Shown: in pieces, positions 53,380 through 63,477 of the stretch
Layout of the letters: each line of letters begins with the position of its first letter
Position numbering within the stretch: position 1 is the first letter of the stretch
Assembly: GCF_007678255.1 (NCBI RefSeq)
Contig: NZ_VEED01000002.1
Location: 62,001 to 126,000 of the forward strand
Direction: 5' to 3'
DNA from: Bacillus sp. X1(2014)
Lineage (GTDB): Bacteria; Bacillota; Bacilli; Bacillales_B; DSM-18226
Length of the DNA stretch: 64,000 nt
The notes under the pieces: model-generated
What the model was told of the DNA's origin: nothing
The model's input: the letters and a program-made list of their open reading frames with translations, nothing else
The model's database searches: none
Position numbers and translations under genes: made by a program

Positions 53380-53808
53380 GTGGAAAATTATTTTATTTCG
53401 ACTCGAGAAATTCAACTTTATTATGCGGACACGGATATGATGGGAGTCATTTACCACGCTAATTATCTTAAATTCTTTGAACTTGGCAGAACTGGGTTTA
53501 TTGAGGACCTGGGCTATAGTTATCTCGCAATGGAGGAGTCAGGTTATTTTGCACCTGTCTATGACGTCCAAGCGACCTATAAAAAACCGTTACGATATGG
53601 TGATCGAGGTTTTGTAAAAACGTGGGTTGAATTAAATGACGGCATCAAAACGGTATATGGTTATAAGGTTGTAAATGGCGATGATGAGATATGTGTGGAG
53701 GGGAAGACCACACACATTATTGTTAAAAAGGATAACTTTAGACCGACTTCTTTCAAAAAAGCCTTCCCTGAGTGGTTCCTAAAATATGAAGAAATTAAGA
53801 TAAAATAA
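53380..53808 (+). CDS. yneP: Acyl-CoA thioesterase, YbgC-type hotdog fold (YneP)
   Basis: A 142-residue 4-hydroxybenzoyl-CoA thioesterase-like protein. YYADTDMMGVIYHANYLKFFE contains the catalytic Asp/His region of the YbgC group. It hydrolyses short or medium acyl-CoAs in the cytosol. A GTG start with AAAGGGTGGGG upstream is used. Order yneP-yneQ is as in B. subtilis. Confidence 0.88.
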   Translation: MENYFISTREIQLYYADTDMMGVIYHANYLKFFELGRTGFIEDLGYSYLAMEESGYFAPVYDVQATYKKPLRYGDRGFVKTWVELNDGIKTVYGYKVVNGDDEICVEGKTTHIIVKKDNFRPTSFKKAFPEWFLKYEEIKIK

Positions 53809-53860
53809 TCAATTTATAACACTTGTGCGGGCAAAATTCATTACGAATGGGGTGACCTAG

Positions 53861-54178
53861 GTGGCTTTTGGAATCAAACGGGAGGAAGTCATCGAGTGGA
53901 AGAGAAAAATTGATAATGGAGAATTAGCTTTTTTAACCCATTATTGGTTAGATGACCGCTTTCCAGGATGTAATACAGTAACCAAGGTTGGTTGTAATAA
54001 CCTTGAGCAATTGGCAGCTTGGGGACAAAAACATGGATTAAAAAAAGAGTGGATTCATGTTCGTAAGGATGGTTATTCCCATTTTGATTTACTCGGTGAG
54101 CGCCAACGAGACATTTTACATAAAGAAGGATTGTCAGAACATATTTGGAAAAAGGATCAGAGCACACTTGAAGAGTAA
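53861..54178 (+). CDS. yneQ: Conserved hypothetical protein YneQ
   Basis: A 105-residue small protein following yneP as in B. subtilis. Conserved aromatic and polar residues occur in THYWLDDRFPGCNTVTKVG and SHFDLLGERQR. No function is known. A GTG start with GGGGTGA upstream is used. A terminator follows directly. Confidence 0.82.
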   Translation: MAFGIKREEVIEWKRKIDNGELAFLTHYWLDDRFPGCNTVTKVGCNNLEQLAAWGQKHGLKKEWIHVRKDGYSHFDLLGERQRDILHKEGLSEHIWKKDQSTLEE

Positions 54179-54200
54179 CCATCTTTAAGTGTGCTTTTTG
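54161..54200 (+). terminator. Terminator of yneP-yneQ
   Basis: AGCACACTTGAAGA pairs with TCTTTAAGTGTGCT over a 7-nt loop, followed by TTTTTG; the 5' arm overlaps the yneQ end. Confidence 0.88.
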
Positions 54201-55004
54201 TTATGAACCATAATATACAGGGATGGTCATTAGCCCGTTTATTAAAAAGAGGGTGGTGACCAAAGTATGAGTAATCATCGCAGGAAATACACTTCTTGTT
54301 TTGACCGTTAAACACCCTAACACAAATCCTAGAAAAATATAAATCATACATATAATTGGTGAAAAACCAAACATGGTGGTGTTAATACCGTAAGCAATGC
54401 TCGTTACAATTATCCCAATTAGTTGATTGGTGATGCAGATCAGCTTTGGCAGGAGTATGCCCCGCCATAATACCTCTTCAAGTAATGCATTCATCGATGC
54501 GAATAACAAAATCAATGAAAATGAACGCCAATGCATCTTTTCTACTTGAAATAGAAATGTGATACCTATAGAAACCACAGCTAAAAGTCCAAAAATAAGA
54601 ACAAATCTCTTAAAGGAAAAATCAATTTTAAAAGGAAGTTGAATTTCTCGTGTAAAAATTGGCCGGTGAAAGAAAGACGTTATTTCTTGTTTAAACTGCT
54701 TAACCACATAACTTATCATTAAAATGGGAATCAACAGTAATAATTGACTTAACATGATAAGCGAAAAGGGAGAGAAATGAAAACCTTCAATAAAATTATC
54801 CATGTAGCCCAGCAAGAGATTTCCAAGAAAAAATGAAATAATCATCCAACCAAAAAGGCGATTTTCTTCTTTTAAAAAAACAATTATTAAAAATAAACCA
54901 ATTAATAGCACAAAAAAAGGGTTGTAAAATCCTCTAGTAAAAAGAAACATCATGAGTAAAAAATACCCAGAAAGCCAGAGCCCTTTTTGCTTTATCTGTA
55001 CCAT
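54201..55004 (-). CDS. CPBP-family intramembrane glutamic endopeptidase
   Basis: A 267-residue membrane protein with about eight helices. The CPBP/Abi motifs are present: EEVLWRG (E-E-x3-R), a downstream F-x3-like helix and the histidine in MITHTLV. Relatives include CAAX proteases and bacteriocin-immunity proteins; the substrate is unknown. The ATG at 55004 is chosen because AGGAGAA precedes it. It follows capA on the same strand. No bacteriocin gene is near. Confidence 0.8.
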   Translation of the reverse strand: MVQIKQKGLWLSGYFLLMMFLFTRGFYNPFFVLLIGLFLIIVFLKEENRLFGWMIISFFLGNLLLGYMDNFIEGFHFSPFSLIMLSQLLLLIPILMISYVVKQFKQEITSFFHRPIFTREIQLPFKIDFSFKRFVLIFGLLAVVSIGITFLFQVEKMHWRSFSLILLFASMNALLEEVLWRGILLPKLICITNQLIGIIVTSIAYGINTTMFGFSPIICMIYIFLGFVLGCLTVKTRSVFPAMITHTLVTTLFLINGLMTIPVYYGS

Positions 55005-55033
55005 CTGATCTTCTCCTGTCATCAATCTAAGAA

Positions 55034-55059
55034 TAAAAAGGCTCCGTTTTAACGGAGCC
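55034..55059 (-). terminator. Terminator of capA
   Basis: On the minus strand GGCTCCGTT pairs with AACGGAGCC and is followed by five T residues; it overlaps the capA stop. Confidence 0.85.
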
Positions 55060-56200
55060 ACTGCATCATGTGATCTTGGATTTCCATATACTTTCCCTTG
55101 GCATTACGAAGACCAAATGGTCGAGCATTTTCTAAAGGGATTACGCGGAAATTATGATTTTTTTTACTAGCGACATAGGTTGGATAAAACTTCGGGTTCG
55201 ACAATTCAATCGAGTTACCATTACCTGATATACGTTTTGTAATGCCAATCGTAGCTAATCCACCAATATCTTTATAATCATTACGTTGTGATGAGATAAA
55301 ATTTCCTAATGAATAGACAACCAATGCTTTTCTTCCATCCTCTGTTTTGATCCATTCCATAGGTTGAAGAACATGCGGATGGGAGCCAAAAATGATATCC
55401 ACCCCTTCATTTGCCAGAAATCGAGCCAAATCCTTCTGTTCTTTGTTAGGCATACGGTGGTATTCATCTCCCCAATGGATACTCATAACAATGACATCAG
55501 CGTCCTTTTTAGCTCGATGGACCTCATCACGCATCGTTTCGCGGTTGATCAGATTGACTAGGAAATCCTTTCCGTCTGGAACCGGGATTCCGTTTGTTCC
55601 GTATGTATAGGAGAGAAATGCAATCTTTATCCCATTTTTATTTAAAATCCTCAATTTTTGGCGGTCCCTTTCATCAAGGAAGCTTCCAACATGAAGTAAA
55701 CCAATACTTTCTAAATAGTCAGCCTCTGATTTAATCCCTTTTTCACCTTTATCCAAGGTATGATTATTGGCTGTGGATACAATATCTACTCCTGTGTGGA
55801 CAAGAGCATCCGCCACCTCGTATGGACTATTAAACCGTGGATAACCGGCAAGACCTAATGTTTTTCCACCTATCGTACTTTCTTGATTGGCAGTTAACAC
55901 GTCTGGTTTTTCTAATAAAGTTTTTACGTTCTCAAACATCGGGTCAAATTCATATGTAGCACCATTAAAGGCATCTTGATAAACATTATCGTGTATAAGG
56001 ATATCTCCGATGGCTCCAATGGTTATTTTTTCGGTCATCTCTCGGTTGATCATCAATGAAGAACGGGTTTGAAGATTTTTCGTCGGAAAAACCTTTTGGT
56101 CGTCATCATTAGTATTTTGCCATTGTTGAATAAAAAGGAATGATGCTAAAGCAATACAAACAAAAATAATTATAACTGAAGGTATGGCATGCCTTTTCAT
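55049..56200 (-). CDS. CapA-family (PGA_cap) metallophosphatase-fold protein
   Basis: A 383-residue protein with an N-terminal signal anchor (about residues 7-25) and an extracellular CapA domain. GAIGDILIH, ANNHTLDKGEKG, SIHWGDEYHRMP and IFGSHPHVLQPME give the metal-binding histidines and aspartates of the family. Members act in poly-gamma-glutamate capsule synthesis or as surface phosphatases. No capB or capC is near, so the role is unknown. It takes a position near plsY where B. subtilis has yneR. A terminator overlaps its end. Confidence 0.83.
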   Translation of the reverse strand: MKRHAIPSVIIIFVCIALASFLFIQQWQNTNDDDQKVFPTKNLQTRSSLMINREMTEKITIGAIGDILIHDNVYQDAFNGATYEFDPMFENVKTLLEKPDVLTANQESTIGGKTLGLAGYPRFNSPYEVADALVHTGVDIVSTANNHTLDKGEKGIKSEADYLESIGLLHVGSFLDERDRQKLRILNKNGIKIAFLSYTYGTNGIPVPDGKDFLVNLINRETMRDEVHRAKKDADVIVMSIHWGDEYHRMPNKEQKDLARFLANEGVDIIFGSHPHVLQPMEWIKTEDGRKALVVYSLGNFISSQRNDYKDIGGLATIGITKRISGNGNSIELSNPKFYPTYVASKKNHNFRVIPLENARPFGLRNAKGKYMEIQDHMMQWLR

Positions 56201-56290
56201 AATTACTCCTTATCTTTTATCTGATAATTATACTATATTATATTGTTGTATAATTTTAAAACTATTCTTTGCTTGAAAAGGAGTTTTAAC

Positions 56291-56323
56291 AAAAAAAAGA
56301 ACCGGAAAATCGGTTCTTTTTTT
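56291..56323. terminator. Terminator of plsY
   Basis: AAAGAACCG pairs with CGGTTCTTT over 6 nt with A and T runs outside, just after the plsY stop on the minus strand. Confidence 0.88.
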
Positions 56324-56324
56324 G

Positions 56325-56924
56325 CTAAAGCCATTTAATCTTGGGCTCAGTTTTATTCATAATTCGTTTTATATTTGCTCTGTGACGATAGATGACAAAC
56401 GACGCAAGGAACAGGACGACAATGAGAAGAGGGATGTCCCATTCATCCACAACCCCCGAAACAATGGCAAACATCACTGCTGTAACTCCTGCAACCATCG
56501 AAGATAAGGAAACATATTTTGATATGTATAAACTAATAAAAAAGAAAATTAATACGGTAATAAACATATACGGTGCATAAAACAATACTACACCACCTGA
56601 GGTAGCAACTGCTTTTCCTCCACGAAACCCAGCGAAGATTGGATAGGTGTGCCCGACAACTGCAAAAATACCTGCTAATAACGGACTCATATCCACTTGG
56701 AAGAGATGCGGCAAGGCGGCAGCTAAAGTCCCTTTCAAGATGTCAGCAAGTGTAACGACTAATCCCGCTTTCACACCCAATGTTCGAAAGGTATTGGTCC
56801 CTCCTAAATTTCCACTCCCGTGTTCGCGAATATCCGTTTTATAAAAAACCTTTCCGATAATTAAACCAGAGGGGATTGAACCAAGTAAATATGCCAGAAT
56901 GACTACTAAAATAATTTGAACCAT
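56325..56924 (-). CDS. plsY: Glycerol-3-phosphate acyltransferase PlsY
   Basis: A 199-residue membrane enzyme that uses acyl-phosphate to acylate glycerol-3-phosphate in the first step of phospholipid synthesis. The three conserved loops are visible: [24 protein letters not shown] and [13 protein letters not shown]. Five to seven helices are expected. The ATG at 56924 follows AAGGAG. It is the yneS orthologue, divergent from the GGDEF gene and close to parEC as in B. subtilis. Confidence 0.94.
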   Translation of the reverse strand: MVQIILVVILAYLLGSIPSGLIIGKVFYKTDIREHGSGNLGGTNTFRTLGVKAGLVVTLADILKGTLAAALPHLFQVDMSPLLAGIFAVVGHTYPIFAGFRGGKAVATSGGVVLFYAPYMFITVLIFFFISLYISKYVSLSSMVAGVTAVMFAIVSGVVDEWDIPLLIVVLFLASFVIYRHRANIKRIMNKTEPKIKWL

Positions 56925-57230
56925 TAACAAATTCTCCTTCTACAAAAAGTTCCAGTCCTTCTATTTTACCATGGAATTTGGAAAAAACACTATCAATCCT
57001 TTCATATGTGTTTGCTTTTTTGAATCTGGTCAAAAGTAAGAACAAATAGAGTCAATTTTATTACAAAAATAAGGAGAATTTTCAAACCATTTGTTAATCC
57101 ATTGAAAGCCATGCTGGGAGTCAATATAATTTAGATAAAATCATAGAAATACATACCAAACCGACCCAAGTATCGTAATCAATGGTCGGTTTTATCATAT
57201 AATCCTGAATGAAAGAAAGAGGTGCTTAAA
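56925..57230. other. Divergent region between plsY and the diguanylate cyclase gene
   Basis: It must hold both promoters. AAACCGACC at 57158-57166 pairs with GGTCGGTTT at 57184-57192 over a 17-nt loop, followed by TTATC: a terminator-like hairpin about 40 nt before the GGDEF start. No c-di-GMP riboswitch core was found. Confidence 0.5.
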
Positions 57231-58169
57231 GTGGCGGCTACTATTCATCCATACTTAAATTACCGATACAAAGATGTGAAACAGCTTGAAAAAGAAATTT
57301 CCAAACAAAAGAAATTAACGAAAGCTTTATTAAACTTTCAAGACCACCTTATCTTTGTTACTGATCACGAGGATATTATCGAATTCAATCAAGCCTTTTG
57401 TAACTTTACTGGAATTAGTAAGGCTCAGACCCAGCTGCCTAAATTGAAATACCTTTCTAGTTTTTTTGTAGAAGATGCAAATTATTTTTATCCAATCGAC
57501 AAAAGAAGATGGTTCGAAGAAATCATAGAAACGGGGAAAAACTCTGTAAACATGCACTGGATCAACATCAATAATGAAGAGATTTTCTTTAATTTCGAAT
57601 ATGAGTCCATACCGGGTTCGAACCAATACTTATGTGTCTGTAAGGATATTACAAATTTAGAGAATGAAAAAAGAGAGAACAGACATTTATTCCTGATGGA
57701 TTCTCTAACATACAGTATAAACCAATTGGAAATGAATGCCATCTTAGAAGTGGAAATGAGACGTGCCGAACGATTAAACCAGCCTTTTTCGATGATTATC
57801 ATGGATATTGATTTCTTTAAACATGTAAATGAACGGTTTGGGCAACAAGCAGGCGATAAAGTTCTCTCTACTATTTCCATCATCGTTCAGCAACGTATTC
57901 GTGAATCAGATATTTTTGCCCGTTGGGGAGGAGAGGAATTCATTTTACTCACTCCTGGAACCGACGGAAACGGGGCAAAGGAACTATCAGAATCTATCCG
58001 GTCGATTATCGGAGAATTTCATTTTGAGAATATCGATAAGATCACTTGCAGCTTTGGAATCTCCGTGTTTTCTAAAGGGAAACCGAAAGAGGATTTAATA
58101 CTAGAGGCGAATCAAGCACTCTCTTATTCAAAAGACAAAGGGAGAAACTGTGTAACTCTTTACAACTAA
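57231..58169 (+). CDS. PAS-GGDEF diguanylate cyclase
   Basis: A 312-residue soluble protein. After an N-terminal coiled-coil helix, a PAS-like domain covers about residues 35-145 (IFVTDHEDIIEFNQAFCNFTG). A GGDEF domain follows with the active-site motif RWGGEEF and the inhibitory I-site RESD five residues before it. It should make c-di-GMP from GTP and be feedback-inhibited. The GTG at 57231 is preferred, with AGAGGTG upstream. Single gene between plsY and yneT; not present here in B. subtilis. Confidence 0.9.
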   Translation: MAATIHPYLNYRYKDVKQLEKEISKQKKLTKALLNFQDHLIFVTDHEDIIEFNQAFCNFTGISKAQTQLPKLKYLSSFFVEDANYFYPIDKRRWFEEIIETGKNSVNMHWININNEEIFFNFEYESIPGSNQYLCVCKDITNLENEKRENRHLFLMDSLTYSINQLEMNAILEVEMRRAERLNQPFSMIIMDIDFFKHVNERFGQQAGDKVLSTISIIVQQRIRESDIFARWGGEEFILLTPGTDGNGAKELSESIRSIIGEFHFENIDKITCSFGISVFSKGKPKEDLILEANQALSYSKDKGRNCVTLYN

Positions 58170-58258
58170 CTTGTAAGATGGCGGCACTTTAAGCTTTTTA
58201 TTATGTTTTTTTTGAAAATATAGGTAAAATAAAGAAAAATACCCTAGGAGTGAGATTG

Positions 58259-58675
58259 ATGACTATTGAAAATCCAAGTCGCAATGAAATTGGAGCGATC
58301 TTAAAAAAGGCAAAAAGAATTGCGGTAGTTGGTTTGAGTGATAATCCTGAACGAACTTCCTATCAAGTGTCTGAAGCAATGCAAAAAGCTGGCTATGACA
58401 TTATTCCGGTGAATCCTACGATTGAATCGGCATTAGGGGTGAAAGCTGTTGCATCCCTTAAAGATATCGAAGGACACGTGGATATTGTTAATGTTTTTCG
58501 CAGGTCAGAACAACTGTTCGATGTCGCGAAAGAGTTTGTTGAGATCGATGCAGATATCTACTGGGCCCAGCTTGGTCTTGAAAACGAAGAAGCCTATGAA
58601 TTCTTAAAAAGTAAGGGCTATACGGTGATAATGAATCGTTGCATTAAAGTAGAACATGCGATTTCTAAAGCTTAA
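58259..58675 (+). CDS. yneT: CoA-binding domain protein YneT
   Basis: A 138-residue Rossmann-fold CoA-binding protein. IAVVGLSDNPERTSYQVSE and DIIPVNPTI are typical of the family. The specific role is unknown. The ATG at 58259 with AGGAG upstream is chosen over a GTG at 58250. It precedes parE as in B. subtilis and has its own terminator. Confidence 0.88.
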   Translation: MTIENPSRNEIGAILKKAKRIAVVGLSDNPERTSYQVSEAMQKAGYDIIPVNPTIESALGVKAVASLKDIEGHVDIVNVFRRSEQLFDVAKEFVEIDADIYWAQLGLENEEAYEFLKSKGYTVIMNRCIKVEHAISKA

Positions 58676-58686
58676 ATATTCAACCC

Positions 58687-58717
58687 TAAAACTGCTAATA
58701 TTTAGCAGTTTTTTTAT
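58687..58717 (+). terminator. Terminator of yneT
   Basis: AAACTGCTAA pairs with TTAGCAGTTT and runs into seven T residues. Confidence 0.88.
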
Positions 58718-58965
58718 TTTTAACACGCATTAACCGATGATTTTAATATTACAAAATTATGTTGTTTAAAATTACGTATTTGCTAAATCGAAATAAATCG
58801 CTACAATAAAGCATAGACGCCGCAAGATTTATGTTAAAATAAGAAGCGGCAAACATTGGTTCTATATTAATTTTATAAAAAGATAATATAAAGAATGACT
58901 AATCAATTAGTTCATGAGCAATTAGAAGGATACTTCTTTTTGTAGGGAATGAAAGGGGTATTTTA

Positions 58966-60945
58966 GTGGCAAGAAATCAGCAAGTTTTTGATTATAATGA
59001 TGATGCCATACAGGTACTTGAAGGTCTTGAGGCGGTTAGGAAACGTCCAGGAATGTACATTGGCAGCACTGATTCACGCGGTCTACACCATCTAGTTTAT
59101 GAGATAGTCGACAATTCTGTCGATGAAGCGCTTGGTGGATTCGGTGATCAAATCATTGTAAAAATACACAAAGATAATTCTATTAGTGTTAATGACCGCG
59201 GACGCGGAATGCCTACTGGTATGCACAAAATGGGGAAACCAACACCAGAGGTTATATTAACAGTGCTTCATGCCGGCGGTAAATTCGGCCAAGGCGGTTA
59301 TAAAACAAGCGGCGGTTTGCACGGTGTTGGTGCATCTGTTGTTAATGCCTTATCAGAATGGCTAACTGTCACCATTAAAAGGGACGGTTTCGTATATGAA
59401 CAGCGCTTTGAAAATGGGGGAAAACCGGTAACAACCCTCGAAAAAATCGGCAAAACCAATCAAACCGGCACAACGATTCATTTCAAGCCAGATCCAACAA
59501 TATTTTCAACCACCACTTTTAATTTCGAAACGTTATGTGAGAGGTTAAGAGAGTCAGCCTTTTTGTTAAAAGGTTTGAAAATCGAAATTATCGATGACCG
59601 AAACGATTTCCATGAAATCTTCCATTATGAAAATGGGATTGAAGCGTTTGTTGCTTATTTAAACGAAGAGAAGGATGTTCTCCATCCAGTGGTTAGTTTA
59701 GAAGGCTCTCAGCATGGAATTGAAGTGGATTTTGCCTTTCAATTTAATGATGGCTACTCTGAAAATGTCCTCTCCTTTGTAAATAATGTCCGCACAAGAG
59801 ATGGCGGAACCCATGAGGCCGGGGCAAAAACAGCAATGACAAGGGTATTTAATGATTATGCTCGGAAGGTTTCATTCTTAAAAGACAAAGACAAAAACCT
59901 TGATGGTGCAGATATCCGTGAAGGATTATCGGCAATTATCTCCGTTCGAATCCCGGAAGAATTGCTCCAGTTTGAAGGACAAACAAAAGGGAAATTAGGA
60001 ACAAGTGAAGCACGGTCAGCGGTTGATTCAGTTGTTTCTGAGCACCTCTCCTATTTTCTAGAAGAGAATCCTGATATTAGCTCCCTTCTTATCAAAAAAT
60101 CGATCAAAGCCTATCAAGCTAGAGAGGCGGCCAGAAAAGCACGTGAGGATGCAAGAAGCGGTAAAAAACGCAAGCGTTCCGATGCTGTCTTGTCTGGGAA
60201 ACTAACACCAGCACAATCACGTAATCCGCAAAGAAACGAACTGTACCTTGTTGAGGGTGATTCCGCGGGAGGCTCAGCGAAACAGGGACGTGACCGACGT
60301 TTTCAAGCAGTCCTTCCACTCAGAGGTAAAGTCATTAATACCGAAAAAGCTAAACTCGCTGATATTTTTAAGAATGAAGAAATCAATACGATTATTCATG
60401 CCATCGGCGGCGGAGTTGGTTCCGATTTCAGTGTGGAAGACATCAATTATGACAAAATTGTCATTATGACCGATGCCGATACAGATGGAGCACATATTCA
60501 AGTTCTACTGCTTACTTTCTTTTATCGCTATATGAAGCCGTTGTTAGAAGCAGGCAAAGTGTTCATTGCCCTGCCTCCGCTTTATAAAGTAAGCAAGGGA
60601 ACAGGTAAGAAGGAAATTATTGAATATGCATGGAATGATGATGAACTTCAAGGAGCCATCAAAAAAGTGGGCAGAGGCTATATCATCCAGCGCTATAAAG
60701 GACTTGGTGAAATGAACGCCGATCAGCTCTGGGAAACAACGATGGATCCTGAAACACGGACGTTGATCCGAGTGAAAATCGATGATGCGGCAAGAGCAGA
60801 ACGACGAGTTACCACCCTAATGGGAGACAAAGTTGAGCCGCGCCGTAAGTGGATTGAAACGAATGTCGCCTTTGGGTTAGAAGAAGATGACACGATCTTA
60901 GAAAATGAAAATATTACGGTCTCCGAGGAGGGTTCTGAAGGATGA
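58966..60945 (+). CDS. parE: DNA topoisomerase IV subunit B
   Basis: A 659-residue GHKL ATPase and TOPRIM subunit of topoisomerase IV, which decatenates daughter chromosomes. [13 protein letters not shown] and [15 protein letters not shown] belong to the ATP-binding domain. [15 protein letters not shown] and [10 protein letters not shown] are the TOPRIM metal-binding motifs. A GTG start follows AAAGGGG. Its stop overlaps the parC start (ATGA), so the two are translationally coupled. Confidence 0.97.
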   Translation: MARNQQVFDYNDDAIQVLEGLEAVRKRPGMYIGSTDSRGLHHLVYEIVDNSVDEALGGFGDQIIVKIHKDNSISVNDRGRGMPTGMHKMGKPTPEVILTVLHAGGKFGQGGYKTSGGLHGVGASVVNALSEWLTVTIKRDGFVYEQRFENGGKPVTTLEKIGKTNQTGTTIHFKPDPTIFSTTTFNFETLCERLRESAFLLKGLKIEIIDDRNDFHEIFHYENGIEAFVAYLNEEKDVLHPVVSLEGSQHGIEVDFAFQFNDGYSENVLSFVNNVRTRDGGTHEAGAKTAMTRVFNDYARKVSFLKDKDKNLDGADIREGLSAIISVRIPEELLQFEGQTKGKLGTSEARSAVDSVVSEHLSYFLEENPDISSLLIKKSIKAYQAREAARKAREDARSGKKRKRSDAVLSGKLTPAQSRNPQRNELYLVEGDSAGGSAKQGRDRRFQAVLPLRGKVINTEKAKLADIFKNEEINTIIHAIGGGVGSDFSVEDINYDKIVIMTDADTDGAHIQVLLLTFFYRYMKPLLEAGKVFIALPPLYKVSKGTGKKEIIEYAWNDDELQGAIKKVGRGYIIQRYKGLGEMNADQLWETTMDPETRTLIRVKIDDAARAERRVTTLMGDKVEPRRKWIETNVAFGLEEDDTILENENITVSEEGSEG

Positions 60946-63380
60946 GTGCAACTGAAAAATTCCGAGACTTGCCTCTAGAAGATGTCATTGGTGATCGTTT
61001 TGGCAGATATAGTAAGTATATTATCCAAGAACGTGCCCTTCCGGATGCACGTGATGGCCTAAAGCCAGTACAACGAAGAATTCTCTATGCGATGCATGTA
61101 GAAGGAAATACACACGATAAAGGCTTTCGAAAATCAGCAAAAACAGTTGGTAATGTAATTGGTAACTATCATCCACACGGTGATTCCTCTGTTTACGAGG
61201 CCATGGTGCGGATGAGTCAGGACTGGAAGGTACGAAATGTCCTCGTGCAAATGCACGGAAACAACGGCAGTGTTGATGGTGACCCGCCAGCCGCGATGCG
61301 TTATACAGAAGCAAGGCTTTCCGCCATTGCGGCTGAATTAATGCGAGATATCGAAAAAGATACAGTTGAATTTATTCCTAACTTTGATGATACTTCCAAA
61401 GAGCCAACAGTTTTGCCTGCGATGTTCCCAAACCTGCTTGTTAATGGTTCGACAGGAATTTCTGCGGGGTATGCAACAGATATTCCTCCGCATCATCTTG
61501 GTGAAGTCATTGACGGAGTTATCAAGAGAATGGACCACCCTGATTGTTCCGTAGAGGAACTTATGACGATTGTCAAAGGTCCAGATTTCCCAACGGGCGG
61601 CATCATTCAAGGAATTGATGGAATTAAAAAAGCCTATGAAACTGGTAAAGGAAAAATTATCGTTCGCAGCAAAGCTGACATTGAAGAGGTTCGCGGCGGT
61701 AAGCAGCAAATCGTTATTACGGAAATTCCCTATGAGGTGAATAAAGCCAATCTCGTCAAAAAAATGGATGAGTTCCGTCTCGACCGTAAAGTGGAAGGAA
61801 TCTCAGAAATCCGCGATGAAACAGACCGGACCGGCCTCAGAATTGTCATTGAACTGAAGAAAGATGCCGATTCAGCAGGTGTTTTGAACTATTTATATAA
61901 AAATAGTGATCTTCAAGTAACCTATAATTTTAATATGGTTGCGATTCATAAGAAACGTCCCAAATTAATGGGACTTAGAGAATTATTAGATGCTTACATC
62001 GAGCACCAAAAAGAAGTTGTCACCAGAAGGTCGCAATATGATCTTAATAAAGCCAGAGAACGACAGCATATCGTTGAAGGTCTGATGAAGGCTTTATCAA
62101 TCCTCGATGAAGTGATTGCTACTATCCGTGCATCCAAGGATAAACGCGACGCAAAGGACAATTTAATTGCAAAGTTTGCCTTTACGGAGCCGCAATCAGA
62201 AGCGATCGTTTCCTTACAGCTATACCGCTTAACAAACACCGATATTACTGCACTTAGACAGGAAGCGGAAGAGTTAGCAAAGAAAATCGAAGAACTTACA
62301 AGCATTTTAGCAAGTGAGAAAACTCTTTTCTCTGTGATCAAAAAAGAATTAAAAGACGTCAAAAAACGTTTTGCAGATGAACGTCGTTCAAAGATTGAAG
62401 CAGAAATTGAAGAATTGAAAATCAATCTGGAAGTAACTGTCCCAAGTGAAGATGTTATTGTAACGATTACGAAACAAGGATACGTTAAACGGACAAGTAC
62501 TCGTTCCTATGCGGCCTCCAATGGTCAGGATTTAGCAATGAAGGATTCAGACCGTTTATTAGCGCAACTCGAAATGAATACGAAGGATGTACTTCTCCTC
62601 TTCACAAATAAAGGAAACTACTTATTCTGCCCTGTTCATGAGCTGCCAGATATCCGCTGGAAAGACCTTGGACAACACGTGGCTAATATTATTCCAATTG
62701 ACCGTGATGAAGAAATCATCCAAGCGATTCCAGTCAAAGACTTTGAGGCTGACCTTTTCCTTGTCTTTATCACGAAAAATGGCATGGCCAAGAAAACGGA
62801 GCTAAAACAATACAAAGCACAACGATACTCGAAACCACTTGTTGGTATTAATCTAAAAGATGATGATCAAGTGATCGATGTTCATTTAACCGATGGAACC
62901 AAAGAATTATTCTTAATAACACACTTAGGTTATTCCCTATGGTTCCATGAAGAAGAAATTAGTATTGTTGGTGCTCGTGCTGCAGGTGTGAAAGGGATCA
63001 ATTTAAAAGATGATGATTTCGTGATCGGCGGTAAACTCATTCTTCCTGACAGCAACGAAACGATTGTTATCGCTACACAGCGTGGAGCGGTAAAGAGAAT
63101 GAAAATGAAAGAATTTGAAAAAGCTACTCGTGCCAAACGCGGCGTAGTTATTTTAAGAGAACTTAAATCAAATCCACACCGAATTGCAGGATTTGAAATT
63201 GCCAATGAGCAAGATGTGATTTTTATCCAAACGGAGAAAGGGCATCTAGAGACACTTCATACAATCGATATTCACTACAGTGACCGTTATTCAAATGGTT
63301 CATTTATTCTTGATGAAGAAGACAACGGAAAGGTAACTACTGTTTGGAAAGTATCTGCACCAGATAAACCTAGTGAATAA
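60942..63380 (+). CDS. parC: DNA topoisomerase IV subunit A
   Basis: An 812-residue DNA-cleaving subunit. The catalytic tyrosine is in [11 protein letters not shown], and the quinolone-resistance region reads [15 protein letters not shown] with the usual Ser and Glu, so no known quinolone-resistance change is visible. The C-terminal half has the repeated DNA-wrapping beta-pinwheel blades. It overlaps parE by four bases and is followed by an intrinsic terminator. Confidence 0.97.
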   Translation: MSATEKFRDLPLEDVIGDRFGRYSKYIIQERALPDARDGLKPVQRRILYAMHVEGNTHDKGFRKSAKTVGNVIGNYHPHGDSSVYEAMVRMSQDWKVRNVLVQMHGNNGSVDGDPPAAMRYTEARLSAIAAELMRDIEKDTVEFIPNFDDTSKEPTVLPAMFPNLLVNGSTGISAGYATDIPPHHLGEVIDGVIKRMDHPDCSVEELMTIVKGPDFPTGGIIQGIDGIKKAYETGKGKIIVRSKADIEEVRGGKQQIVITEIPYEVNKANLVKKMDEFRLDRKVEGISEIRDETDRTGLRIVIELKKDADSAGVLNYLYKNSDLQVTYNFNMVAIHKKRPKLMGLRELLDAYIEHQKEVVTRRSQYDLNKARERQHIVEGLMKALSILDEVIATIRASKDKRDAKDNLIAKFAFTEPQSEAIVSLQLYRLTNTDITALRQEAEELAKKIEELTSILASEKTLFSVIKKELKDVKKRFADERRSKIEAEIEELKINLEVTVPSEDVIVTITKQGYVKRTSTRSYAASNGQDLAMKDSDRLLAQLEMNTKDVLLLFTNKGNYLFCPVHELPDIRWKDLGQHVANIIPIDRDEEIIQAIPVKDFEADLFLVFITKNGMAKKTELKQYKAQRYSKPLVGINLKDDDQVIDVHLTDGTKELFLITHLGYSLWFHEEEISIVGARAAGVKGINLKDDDFVIGGKLILPDSNETIVIATQRGAVKRMKMKEFEKATRAKRGVVILRELKSNPHRIAGFEIANEQDVIFIQTEKGHLETLHTIDIHYSDRYSNGSFILDEEDNGKVTTVWKVSAPDKPSE

Positions 63381-63388
63381 ATTTTTAC

Positions 63389-63420
63389 AGGACACTCTAA
63401 AAAATAGAGTGTCCTTTTTC
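63389..63420 (+). terminator. Terminator of parEC
   Basis: AGGACACTCT pairs with AGAGTGTCCT over a 7-nt loop, then TTTTTC. Confidence 0.9.
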
Positions 63421-63477
63421 ATCTTTTTTCCAGAACTGGTCATACTAACAAGTAACAGAGTTTGGGGGGGTTGATGG

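Noticed and set aside
56930..57230. c-di-GMP (GEMM) riboswitch upstream of the GGDEF gene
   Set aside because: The conserved aptamer core could not be found; only a terminator-like hairpin is present.
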